A stretch of DNA of 64,000 nucleotides from Rhytidiadelphus loreus (Eukaryota; Streptophyta; Bryopsida; Hypnales; Hylocomiaceae), in contig OX344763.1 in NCBI GenBank assembly GCA_947034895.1, positions 52,823,025 through 52,887,024 on the forward strand, written 5' to 3'. The notes below the pieces were generated by a model. The model was not told the origin of the DNA. It worked only from the letters and a program-made list of their open reading frames with translations, and made no database searches. Both the position numbers and the translations under genes were made by a program. Positions 26,291-39,064 of this stretch are shown piece by piece. Position 1 is the first letter of the stretch. Every line of letters begins with the position of its first letter.

Positions 26291-27800
26291 GAATTGCTAC
26301 TTGCACCACATGTTTGCACATTCTTTTTCACTTGAATTTCAAGAGTTCCAATTTTCTAAGACATGAAAATATAGCACAAGGTTCGTGCATTAATTTTTAA
26401 TTTAACGTTCAAGGACATTCAATGTTACCACCAAATGAAAAAAAATTTCAATACTTGGATTTAAGAAGAATTGCTACTTGCACCACATGATTGCACATTC
26501 TTTTTCACTTGAATTTCAGAAGTTCCAATTTTCTATGACATGAAAGTACAACGCATGGTTCGTGCATCAATTTCTAATTTAACGTTCAAGGACATTCAAT
26601 GTGACCACCAAATGAATATTTCTTTGGATATTCGGATTTAAGAAGACTTGCTACTTGCACCACATGATTGCACATTCTTTTTCACTTGAATTTCATAAGT
26701 TCTAATGTTCTACGACATGAAAATATAGCACAAGGTTCGTGCATCAATTTCTAATTTAACGTTCAAGGACATTCAATGTTACCACCAAATGAAGAAAAAT
26801 TTCAATACTTGGATTTAAGAAGAATTGCTACTTGCACCACATGATTGCACATTCTTTTTCACTTGAATTTCATAAGTCCCAATTTTCTATGACATGAAAG
26901 TACAGCGCAAGGTTATGCATCAATTTCTAATTCAACGTCCAAGGTCATTCAATGTGACCACCAAACGAATATTTCTTTGGATATTTGGATGTAAGAAGAA
27001 TTGCTACTTGCACCACATGTTTGCACATTCTTTTTCACTTGAATTTCATAAGTTCCAATGTTCTACGACATGAAAATATAGCACAAGGTTCGTGCATCAA
27101 TTTCTAATTTAACGTTCAAGGACATTCAATGTTACCACCAAATGAAAAAAAAATTCAATATTTGGATTTAAGAAGAATTGCTACTTGCACCACATGATTG
27201 CACATTCTTTTTCACTTGAATTTCATAAGTTCCAATTTTCTATGACATGAAAGTACAGCGCAAGGTTATGCATCAATTTCTAATTCAACGTCCAAGGTCA
27301 TTCAATGTCACTACCAAATGAATATTTCTTTGGATATGTGGATTTAAGAAGAATTGCTACTTGCACCACATGTTTGCATATTCTTTTTCAATTGAATTTC
27401 AGGAGTTCCAATTTTCTAAGACATGAAAATACAGCACAAGGTTATGCATCAATTTCTAATTTAACGTTCAAGGACATTCAATGTTACCACCAAATGAAAA
27501 AAAAATTCAATATTTGGATTTAAGAAGAATTGCTACTTGCACCACATGATTGCACATTCTTTTTCACTTGAATTTCATAAGTTCCAATTTTCTATGACAT
27601 GAAAGTACAGCGCAAGGTTATGCATCAATTTCTAATTCAACGTCCAAGGTCATTCAATGTGACCACCAAATGAATATTTCTTTGGATATTTGGATGTAAG
27701 AAAAATTGCTACTTGCACCACATGTTTGCACATTCTTTTTCAATTGAATTTCATAAGTTCCAATGTTCTACGACATGAAAATATAGCACAAGGTTCGTGC
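25932..27800 (+). repeat. 2,651-bp tandem duplication, copy 2 (partial)
   Basis: This repeats the first ~1.87 kb of the preceding unit and then departs near 27,800, where 'gctatttgcaccacatgatt' units follow instead of the expected 'catgtttg' unit. It also differs by small changes such as 'aaggttatgcatc' near 27,439 where copy 1 has 'aaggttcgtgcatc'; that single-base loss changes the downstream frame. Confidence 0.84.
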
Positions 27801-27848
27801 ATCAATTTCTAATTTAACGTTCAAGGACATTCAATGTTACCACCAAAT

Positions 27849-28908
27849 GAAAAAAAAATTCAATATTTGGATTTAAGAAGAATTGCTATTTGCACCACAT
27901 GATTGCACATTCTTTTTCACTTGAATTTCATAAGTTCCAATTTTCTATGACATGAAAGTAAAGCGCAAGGTTATGCATCAATTTCTAATTCAACGTCCAA
28001 GGTCATTCAATGTGACCACCAAACGAATATTTCTTTGGATATTTGGATGTAAGAAGAATTGCTACTTGCACCACATGTTTGCACATTCTTTTTCACTTGA
28101 ATTTCATAAGTTCCAATGTTCTACGACATGAAAATATAGCACAAGGTTCGTGCATCAATTTCTAATTTAACGTTCAAGGACATTCAATGTTACCACCAAA
28201 TGAAAAAAAATTTCAATATTTGGATTTAAGAAGAATTGCTACTTGCACCACATGATTGCACATTCTTTTTCACTTGAATTTCATAAGTTCCAATTTTCTA
28301 TGACATGAAAGTACAGCGCAAGGTTATGCATCAATTTCTAATTCAACGTCCAAGGTCATTCAATGTGACCACCAAATGAATATTTCTTTGGATATTTGGA
28401 TGTAAGAAGAATTGCTACTTGCACCACATGTTTGCACATTCTTTTTCAATTGAATTTCATAAGTTCCAATGTTCTACGACATGAAAATATAGCACAAGGT
28501 TCGTGCATCAATTTCTAATTTAACGTTCAAGGACATTCAATGTTACCACCAAATGAAAAAAAAATTCAATATTTGGATTTAAGAAGAATTGCTATTTGCA
28601 CCACATGATTGCACATTCTTTTTCACTTGAATTTCATAAGTTCCAATCTTCTATGACATGAAAGTAAAGCGCAAGGTTATGCATCAATTTCTAATTCAAC
28701 GTCCAAGGTCATTCAATGTGACCACCAAACGAATATTTCTTTGGATATTTGGATATAAGAAGAATTGCTACTTGCACCACATGTTTGCATATTCTTTTTC
28801 AATTGAATTTCAGGAGTTCTAATGTTCTACGACATGAAAATACAGCACAAGGTTCGTGCATCAATTTCTAATTTAACGTTCAAGGACATTCAATGTTACC
28901 ACCAAATG
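27849..28908 (+). repeat. Clean run of 353-bp dimers
   Basis: Three consecutive dimers are phased by A8-A9 tracts at 27,849, 28,202, 28,555 and 28,908, each 353 bp apart. The first and third dimers share 'gctatttgcacc' and 'gaaagtaaagcgc' at a spacing of 706 bp, so within this run a two-dimer unit is also repeated. This is the clearest place to read the dimeric structure of block II. Confidence 0.87.
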
Positions 28909-29790
28909 AAAAAAAATTTCAATATTTGGATTTAAGAAGAATTGCTACTTGCACCACATGATTGCACATTCTTTTTCACTTGAATTTCATAAGTTCCAAT
29001 TTTCTATGACATGAAAGTACAGCGCAAGGTTATGCATCAATTTCTAATTCAACGTCCAAGGTCATTCAATGTCACCACCAAGTGAATATTTCTTTGGATA
29101 TTTGGATTTAAGAAGAATTGCTACTTGCACCACATGTTTGCAAATTCTTTTTCAATTGAATTTCAGGAGTTCCAATTTTCTAAGACATAAAAGTACAGCA
29201 CAAGGTTCCTGCATCAATTTCTAATTTAACGTTCAAGGACATTCAATGTTACCACCAAATGAAAAAAAATTTCAATACTTGGATTTAAGAAGAATTGCTA
29301 CTTGCACCACATGATTGCACATTCTTTTTCACTTGAATTTCATAAGTTCCAATTTTCTATGACATAAAAGTACAGCGTAAGGTTCATGCATCAATTTCTA
29401 ATTCAACGTCCAAGGTCATTCAATGTGACCACCAAACGAATACTTCTTTGGATATTTGGATGTAAGAAGAATTGCTACTTGCACCACATGTTTGCACATT
29501 CTTTTTCACTTGAATTTCATAAGTTCCAATGTTCTACGACATGAAAATATAGCACAAGGTTCGTGCATCAATTTCTAATTTAACGTTCAAGGACATTCAA
29601 TGTAACCACCAAATGAAAAAAAATTTCAATATTTGGATTTAAGAAGAATTGCTACTTGCACCACATGATTGCACATTCTTTTTCACTTGAATTTCATAAG
29701 TTCCAATTTTCTATGACATGAAAGTACAGCGCAAGGTTATGCATCAATTTCTAATTTAACGTTCAAGGACATTCAATGTTACCACCAAAT
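28908..29790 (+). repeat. 883-bp tandem duplication, copy 1
   Basis: Five monomers (5 x 177 minus 2) recur immediately downstream. Private markers shared by both copies are 'ccaagtgaatatttc' (29,079 and 29,962), 'tttgcaaattc' and 'cataaaagtacagcacaagg'. Copy 1 has 'cgaatacttc' near 29,438, where copy 2 has the ordinary 'cgaatatttc'. Confidence 0.85.
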
Positions 29791-30673
29791 GAAAAAAAAT
29801 TTCAATATTTGGATTTAAGAAGAATTGCTACTTGCACCACATGATTGCACATTCTTCTTCACTTGAATTTCATAAGTTCCAATTTTCTATGACATGAAAG
29901 TACAGCGCAAGGTTATGCATCAATTTCTAATTCAACGTCCAAGGTCATTCAATGTCACCACCAAGTGAATATTTCTTTGGATATTTGGATTTAAGAAGAA
30001 TTGCTACTTGCACCACATGTTTGCAAATTCTTTTTCAATTGAATTTCAGGAGTTCCAATTTTCTAAGACATAAAAGTACAGCACAAGGTTCCTGCATCAA
30101 TTTCTAATTTAACGTTCAAGGACATTCAATGTTACCACCAAATGAAAAAAAATTTCAATACTTGGATTTAAGAAGAATTGCTACTTGCACCACATGATTG
30201 CACATTCTTTTTCACTTGAATTTCATAAGCTCCAATTTTCTATGACATAAAAGTACAGCGTAAGGTTCATGCATCAATTTCTAATTCAACGTCCAAGGTC
30301 ATTCAATGTGACCACCAAACGAATATTTCTTTGGATATTTGGATGTAAGAAGAATTGCTACTTGCACCACATGTTTGCACATTCTTTTTCACTTGAATTT
30401 CATAAGTTCCAATGTTCTACGACATGAAAATATAGCACAAGGTTCGTGCATCAATTTCTAATTTAACGTTCAAGGACATTCAATGTTACCACCAAATGAA
30501 AAAAAATTTCAATATTTGGATTTAAGAAGAATTGCTACTTGCACCACATGATTGCACATTCTTTTTCACTTGAATTTCATAAGTTCCAATTTTCTATGAC
30601 ATGAAAGTACAGCGCAAGGTTATGCATCAATTTCTAATTCAACGTCCAAGGTCATTCAATGTCACCACCAAAT
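29791..30673 (+). repeat. 883-bp tandem duplication, copy 2
   Basis: This copy directly follows copy 1 with the same order of five monomers. Small differences include 'attcttcttcacttg' near 29,853 and 'cataagctcc' near 30,226. At about 30,674 the sequence changes to a 'aatatttctttgga' unit where continued repetition would give an A-tract. Confidence 0.85.
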
Positions 30674-32004
30674 GAATATTTCTTTGGATATTTGGATATA
30701 AGAAGAATTGCTACTTGCACCACATGTTTGCATATTCTTTTTCAATTGAATTTCAAGAGTTCCAATTTTCTAAGACATGAAAGTACAGCGCAAGGTTCGT
30801 GCATCAATTTCTAATCTAACGTTCAAGGATATTCAATGTTACCACCAAACGAGTATTTCTTTGGATACTTGGATTGAAGAAGAATTGCTACTTGCACCAC
30901 ATGATTGCACATTCATTTTCACTTGAATTTCATAAGTTCCAATTTTCTATACGATGAAACTACAGCGCAAGGTTCGAGCATAAATTTCAAATTTAACGTT
31001 CAAGGTCATTCAATGTCACCACCAAATGAATATTTCTTTGGATACTTGGCCTTAAGAAGAATTGCTACTTGCACCACATGTTTGCACATTCTTTTTCAAT
31101 TGAATTTCAGGAGTTCCAATTTTCTAAGACATGAAAATACAGCACAAGGTTCGTGCATCAATTTCTAATTTAACGTTTAAGGATATTCAATGTTACCACC
31201 AAATGAAAAAAAATTTCAATATTTGGATTTAAGAAGAATTGCTACTTGCACCACATGATTGCACATTCTTTTTCACTTGAATTTCATAAGTTCAATTTTC
31301 TAAGACATGAAAGTACAGCACAAGGTTCGTGCATCAATTTCTAATCTAACGTTCAAGGACATTCAATGTTACCACCAAATGAAAAAAAATTTCAATATTT
31401 GGATTTAAGAAGAATTGCTACTTGCACCACATGATTGCACATTCTTTTTCACTTGAATTTCAGGAGTTCCAATTTTCTAAGACATGAAAGTACAGCGCAA
31501 GGTTATGCATCAACTTCTAATTCAACGTCCAACGTCATTCAATGTGACCACCAAATGAATATTTCTTTGGATATTTGGATTTAAGAAGAATTGCTACTTG
31601 CACCACATGTTTGCACATTCTTTTTCAATTGAATTTCAGGAGTTCCAATTTTCTACGACATGAAAATACAGCACAAGGTTCGTGCATCAATTTCTAATTT
31701 AACGTTTAACGATATTCAATGTTACCACCAAATGAAAAAAAAATTCAATATTTGGATTTAAGAAGAATTGCTACTTGCACCACATGATTGCACATTCTTT
31801 TTCACTTGAATTTCATAAGTTCCAATTTTCTATGACAGGAAATTACAACGCAAGGTTATGCATCAATTTCTAATTCAACGTCCAAGGTCATTCAATGTCA
31901 CCACCAAATGAATATTTCTTTGGATATTTGGATTTAAGAAGAATTGCTACTTGCACCACATGTTTGCACATTCTTTTTCACTTGAATTTCATAAGTTCCA
32001 ATTT

Positions 32005-32330
32005 TCTATGGCATGAAAGTACAACGCATGGTTCGTGCATCAATATCTAATTTAACGATCAAGGTCATTCAATGTTACCACCAAATGAAAAAAAAATTCA
32101 ATATTTGGATTTAAGAAGAATTGCTAGTTGCACCACATGATTGCACATTCTTTTTCACTTGAATTTCATAAGTCCCAATTTTCTATGACATAAAAGTACA
32201 GCGTAAGGATCATGCATCAATTTCTAATTCATGGTCCAACGTCATTCAATGTGACCACGAAATGAATATTTCTTTGGATATTTGGATTTAAGAAGAATTG
32301 CTACCTGCACCACATGATTGCACATTCTTT
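32005..32330 (+). repeat. Dispersed third copy of the 20.5/22.1-kb variant cluster
   Basis: The ordered markers 'ctatggcatgaaag', 'caacgcatggttcg', 'atctaatttaacgatcaagg', 'gctagttgcacc', 'gcgtaaggatcatg' and 'gctacctgcacc' occur here, 9,891 bp after the 22,119 copy. The flanks are ordinary block II dimers. A small cluster carried to a distant place suggests gene conversion or residue of an older, larger duplication. Confidence 0.75.
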
Positions 32331-33414
32331 TTCACTTGAATTTCATGAGTTCCAATTTTCTATGACATGAAAGTACAACGCATGGTTCGTGCATCAATTT
32401 CTAATTTAACGTTCAAGGACATTCAATGTGACCACCAAACGAATATTTCTTTGGATATTTGGATGTAAGAAGAATTGCTACTTGCACCACATGTTTGCAC
32501 ATTCTTTTTCACTTGAATTTCATAAGTTCCAATTTTCTATGACATGAAAGTACAGCGCAAGGTTATGCATCAATTTCTAATTCAACGTCCAAGGTCATTC
32601 AATGTCACCACCAAATGAATATTTCTTTGGATATTTGGATTTAAGAAGAATTGCTACTTGCACCACATGTTTGCATATTCTTTTTCAATTGAATTTCAGG
32701 AGTTCCAATTTTCTAAGACATGAAAATACAGCACAAGGTTCGTGCATCAATTTCTAATTTAACGTTCAAGGACATTCAATGTTACCACCAAATGAAAAAA
32801 AAATTCAATATTTGGATTTAAGAAGAATTGCTACTTGCACCACATGATTGCACATTCTTTTTCACTTGAATTTCATAAGTTCCAATTCTCTATGACATGA
32901 AAGTACAGCGCAAGGTTATGCATCAATTTCTAATTCAACGTCCAAGGTCATTCAATGTGACCACCAAATGAATATTTTTTTGGATATTTGGATGTAAGAA
33001 GAATTGCTACTTGCACCACATGTTTGCACATTCTTTTTCACTTGAATTTCATAAGTTCCAATGTTCTACGACATGAAAATATAGCACAAGGTTCGTGCAT
33101 CAATTTCTAATTTAACGTTCAAGGACATTCAATGTGACCACCAAATGAAAAAAAATTTCAATATTTGGATTTAAGAAGAATTGCTACTTGCACCACATGA
33201 TTGCACATTCTTTTTCACTTGAATTTCATAAGTTCCAATTTTCTATGACATGAAAGTACAGCGCAAGGTTATGCATCAATTTCTAATTCAACGTCCAAGG
33301 TCATTCAATGTCACCACCAAATGAATATTTCTTTGGATATGTGGATTTAAGAAGAATTGCTACTTGCACCACATGTTTGCATATTCTTTTTCAATTGAAT
33401 TTCAGGAGTTCCAA

Positions 33415-36239
33415 TTTTCTATGACATGAAAGTACAGCACAAGGTTATGCATCAATTTCTAATTTAACGTTCAAGGACATTCAATGTTACCACCAAATGA
33501 AAAAAAATTTCAATATTTGGATTTAAGAAGAATTGCTACTTGCACCACATGATTGCACATTCTTTTTCACTTGAATTTCATAAGTTCCAATTTTCTATGA
33601 CATGAAAGTACAGCGCAAGGTTATGCATCAATTTCTATTTCAACGTCCAAGGTCATTCAATGTCACCACCAAATGAAAATTTCTTTGGATACTTGGATTT
33701 AAGAAGAATTGCTACTTCCACCTCATGTTTGCACATTCTTTTTCAATTGAATTTCAGGAGTTCCAATTTTCTAAGACATGAAAATACAGCACAAGGTTCG
33801 TGCATCAATTTCTAATTTAACCTTCAAGAACATTCAATGTCACCATCAAATGAATATTTCTTTGGATATTCGGATTTAAGAAGAATTGCTACTTGCACCA
33901 CATGTTTGCACATTCTTTTTCACTTGAATTTCATGAGTTCCAATTTTCTAAGACATGAAAATACAGCACAAGGTTCGTGCATCAATTTCTAATTTAACGT
34001 TCAAGGTCATTCAATGTCACCACCTAATGAATATTTCTTTGGATACTTGGATTTAAGAAGAATTGCTACTTGCACCACATGATTGCACATTCTTTTTCAC
34101 TTGAATTTCATAAGTTCCAATTTTCTATGACATGAAAGTACAGCGCAAGGTTATGCATCAATTTCTAATTCAACGTCCAAGGTCATTCAATGTGACCACC
34201 AAATGAATATTTGTTTGGATTTTCGGATATAAGAAGAATTGCTACTTGCACCACATGATTGCACGTTCTTTTTCACTTGAATTTCATAAGTTCCAATTTT
34301 CTATGACATAAAAGTACAGCGTAAGGTTCATGCATCAATTTCTAATTCAAGGTCCAACGTCATTCAATGTGACCACCAAATGAATATTTCTTTGGATATT
34401 CGGATTTAAGAAGACTTGCTACTTGCACCACATGTTTGCACATTCTTTTTCACTTGAATTTCATGAGTTCCAATTTTCTAAGACATGAAAATACAGCAGA
34501 AGGTTCGTGCATTAATTTCTAATTTAACGTTTAAGGATATTCAATGTTACCACCAAATGAAAAAAAATTTCAATATTTGGATTTAAGAAGAATTGCTACT
34601 TGCACCACATGATTGCACATTCTTTTTCACTTGAATTTCAGGAGTTCCAATTTTCTAAGACATGAAGTACAACACAAGGTTCGTGCATCAATTTCTAATC
34701 TAACGTTCAAGGACATTCAATGTTACCACCAAACGAGTATTTCTTTGGATACTTGGATTGAAGAAGAATTGCTACTTGCACCACATGATTGCACATTCAT
34801 TTTCACTTGAATTTCATAAGTTCCAATTTTCTATACGATGAAACTACAGCGCAAGGTTCGTGCATCAATTTCAAATTTAACGTTCAAGGTCATTCAATGT
34901 CACCACCAAATGAATATTTCTTTGGATACTTGGACTTAAGAAGAATTGCTACTTGCACCACATGATTGCACATTCTTTTTCACTTCAATTTCATAAGTTC
35001 CAATTTTCTATGACATGAAAGTAGAGCGCAAGGTTATGCATCAACTTCTAATTCAACGTCCAACGTCATTCAATGTGACCACCAAATGAATATTTCTTTG
35101 GATATTTGGATTTAAGAAGAATTGCTACTTGCACCACATGTTTGCACATTCTTTTTCACTTGAATTTCATAAGTTCCAATTTTCTATGGCATGAAAGTAC
35201 AACGCATGGTTCGTGCATCAATTTCTAATTTAACGTTCAAGGTCATTCAATGTTACCACCAAATGAATATTTCTTTGGATATTCGGATTTAAGAAGAATT
35301 GCTACTTGCACCACATGTTTGCACATTCTTTTTCACTTGAATTTCATGAGTTCCAATTTTCTATGACATGAAAGTACAACGCATGGTTCGTGCATCAATT
35401 TCTAATTTAACGTTCAAGGTCATTCAATGTTACCACCAAATGAATATTTCTTTGGATATTCGGATTTAAGAAGAATTGCTACTTGCACCACATGATTGCA
35501 CATTCTTTTTCACTTGAATTTCATAAGTTCTAATGTTCTACGACATGAAAATATAGCACAAGGTTCGTGCATCAATTTCTAATTTAACGTTCAAGGACAT
35601 TCAATGTTACCACCAAATGAAAAAAAATTTCAATACTTGGATTTAAGAAGAATTGCTACTTGCACCACATGATTGCACATTCTTTTTCACTTGAATTTCA
35701 TAAGTTCCAATTTTCTATGACATGAAAGTACAGCGCAAGGTTATGCATCAATTTCTAATTCAATGTCCAAGGTCATTCAATGTGACCACCAAACGAATAT
35801 TTCTTTGGATATTTGGATGTAAGAAGAATTGCTACTTGCACCACATGTTTGCACATTCTTTTTCATTTGAATTTCATAAGTTCCAATGTTCTACGACATG
35901 AAAATATAGCACAAGGTTCGTGCATCAATTTCTAATTTAACGTTCAAGGACATTCAATGTTACCACCAAATGAAAAAAAATTTCAATATTTGGATTTAAG
36001 AAGAATTGCTACTTGCACCACATGATTGCACATTCTTTTTCACTTGAATTTCATAAGTTCCAATTTTCTATGACATGAAAGTACAGCGCAAGGTTATGCA
36101 TCAATTTCTAATTCAACGTCCAAGGTCATTTAATGTCACCACCAAATGAATATTTCTTTGGATATTTGGATTTAAGAAGAATTGCTACTTGCACCACATG
36201 TTTGCATATTCTTTTTCAATTGAATTTCAGGAGTTCCAA
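33415..36239 (+). repeat. 2,825-bp tandem duplication, copy 1
   Basis: This unit (16 x 177 minus 7) is followed at once by a near-identical copy. Anchors are 'ctatttcaacgtcc' (33,635 and 36,460), 'cttccacctcatg', 'caagaacattc', 'tgtttggattttcgg', 'acatgaagtacaacac' with a one-base deletion (near 34,662 and 37,487), and 'ctatacgatgaaac'. Equal offset across the whole length supports a single recent duplication event. Confidence 0.92.
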
Positions 36240-39064
36240 TTTTCTATGACATGAAAGTACAGCACAAGGTTATGCATCAATTTCTAATTTAACGTTCAAG
36301 GACATTCAATGTTACCACCAAATGAAAAAAAATTTCAATATTTGGATTTAAGAAGAATTGCTACTTGCACCACATGATTGCACATTCTTTTTCACTTGAA
36401 TTTCATAAGTTCCAATTTTCTATGACATGAAAGTACAGCGCAAGGTTATGCATCAATTTCTATTTCAACGTCCAAGGTCATTCAATGTCACCACCAAATG
36501 AAAATTTCTTTGGATACTTGGATTTAAGAAGAATTGCTACTTCCACCTCATGTTTGCACATTCTTTTTCAATTGAATTTCAGGAGTTCCAATTTTCTAAG
36601 ACATGAAAATACAGCACAAGGTTCGTGCATCAATTTCTAATTTAACCTTCAAGAACATTCAATGTCACCATCAAATGAATATTTCTTTGGATATTCGGAT
36701 TTAAGAAGAATTGCTACTTGCACCACATGTTTGCACATTCTTTTTCACTTGAATTTCATGAGTTCCAATTTTCTAAGACATGAAAATACAGCACAAGGTT
36801 CGTGCATCAATTTCTAATTTAACGTTCAAGGTCATTCAATGTCACCACCTAATGAATATTTCTTTGGATACTTGGATTTAAGAAGAATTGCTACTTGCAC
36901 CACATGATTGCACATTCTTTTTCACTTGAATTTCATAAGTTCCAATTTTCTATGACATGAAAGTACAGCGCAAGGTTATGCATCAATTTCTAATTCAACG
37001 TCCAAGGTCATTCAATGTGACCACCAAATGAATATTTGTTTGGATTTTCGGATATAAGAAGAATTGCTACTTGCACCACATGATTGCACGTTCTTTTTCA
37101 CTTGAATTTCATAAGTTCCAATTTTCTATGACATAAAAATACAGCGTAAGGTTCATGCATCAATTTCTAATTCAAGGTCCAACGTCATTCAATGTGACCA
37201 CCAAATGAATATTTCTTTGGATATTCGGATTTAAGAAGACTTGCTACTTGCACCACATGATTGCACATTCTTTTTCACTTGAATTTCATGAGTTCCAATT
37301 TTCTAAGACATGAAAATACAGCAGAAGGTTCGTGCATTAATTTCTAATTTAACGTTTAAGGATATTCAATGTTACCACCAAATGAAAAAAAATTTCAATA
37401 TTTGGATTTAAGAAGAATTGCTACTTGCACCACATGATTGCACATTCTTTTTCACTTGAATTTCAGGAGTTCCAATTTTCTAAGACATGAAGTACAACAC
37501 AAGGTTCGTGCATCAATTTCTAATCTAACGTTCAAGGACATTCAATGTTACCACCAAACGAGTATTTCTTTGGATACTTGGATTGAAGAAGAATTGCTAC
37601 TTGCACCACATGATTGCACATTCATTTTCACTTGAATTTCATAAGTTCCAATTTTCTATACGATGAAACTACAGCGCAAGGTTCGTGCATCAATTTCAAA
37701 TTTAACGTTCAAGGTCATTCAATGTCACCACCAAATGAATATTTCTTTGGATACTTGGACTTAAGAAGAATTGCTACTTGCACCACATGATTGCACATTC
37801 TTTTTCACTTCAATTTCATAAGTTCCAATTTTCTATGACATGAAAGTAGAGCGCAAGGTTATGCATCAACTTCTAATTCAACGTCCAACGTCATTCAATG
37901 TGACCACCAAATGAATATTTCTTTGGATATTTGGATTTAAGAAGAATTGCTACATGCACCACATGTTTGCACATTCTTTTTCACTTGAATTTCATAAGTT
38001 CCAATTTTCTATGGCATGAAAGTACAACGCATGGTTCGTGCATCAATTTCTAATTTAACGTTCAAGGTCATTCAATGTTACCACCAAATGAATATTTCTT
38101 TGGATATTCGGATTTAAGAAGAATTGCTACTTGCACCACATGTTTGCACATTCTTTTTCACTTGAATTTCATGAGTTCCAATTTTCTATGACATGAAAGT
38201 ACAACGCATGGTTCGTGCATCAATTTCTAATTTAACGTTCAAGGTCATTCAATGTTACCACCAAATGAATATTTCTTTGGATATTCGGATTTAAGAAGAA
38301 TTGCTACTTGCACCACATGATTGCACATTCTTTTTCACTTGAATTTCATAAGTTCTAATGTTCTACGACATGAAAATATAGCACAAGGTTCGTGCATCAA
38401 TTTCTAATTTAACGTTCAAGGACATTCAATGTTACCACCAAATGAAAAAAAATTTCAATACTTGGATTTAAGAAGAATTGCTACTTGCACCACATGATTG
38501 CACATTCTTTTTCACTTGAATTTCATAAGTTCCAATTTTCTATGACATGAAAGTACAGCGCAAGGTTATGCATCAATTTCTAATTCAATGTCCAAGGTCA
38601 TTCAATGTGACCACCAAACGAATATTTCTTTGGATATTTGGATGTAAGAAGAATTGCTACTTGCACCACATGTTTGCACATTCTTTTTCATTTGAATTTC
38701 ATAAGTTCCAATGTTCTACGACATGAAAATATAGCACAAGGTTCGTGCATCAATTTCTAATTTAACGTTCAAGGACATTCAATGTTACCACCAAATGAAA
38801 AAAAATTTCAATATTTGGATTTAAGAAGAATTGCTACTTGCACCACATGATTGCACATTCTTTTTCACTTGAATTTCATAAGTCCCAATTTTTTATGACA
38901 TGAAAGTACAGCGCAAGGTTATGCATCAATTTCTAATTCAACGTCCAAGGTCATTTAATGTCACCACCAAATGAATATTTCTTTGGATATTTGGATTTAA
39001 GAAGAATTGCTACTTGCACCACATGTTTGCATATTCTTTTTCAATTGAATTTCAGGAGTTCCAA
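36240..39064 (+). repeat. 2,825-bp tandem duplication, copy 2
   Basis: This copy matches the preceding unit almost base for base. Differences I noticed include 'cataaaaatac' near 37,132 (copy 1 'cataaaagtac'), 'catgattgcac' near 37,256 (copy 1 'catgtttgcac'), 'gctacatgcacc' near 37,948 (copy 1 'gctacttgcacc') and 'agtcccaattttttatg' near 38,881. Similarity ends at about 39,060. Confidence 0.92.
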
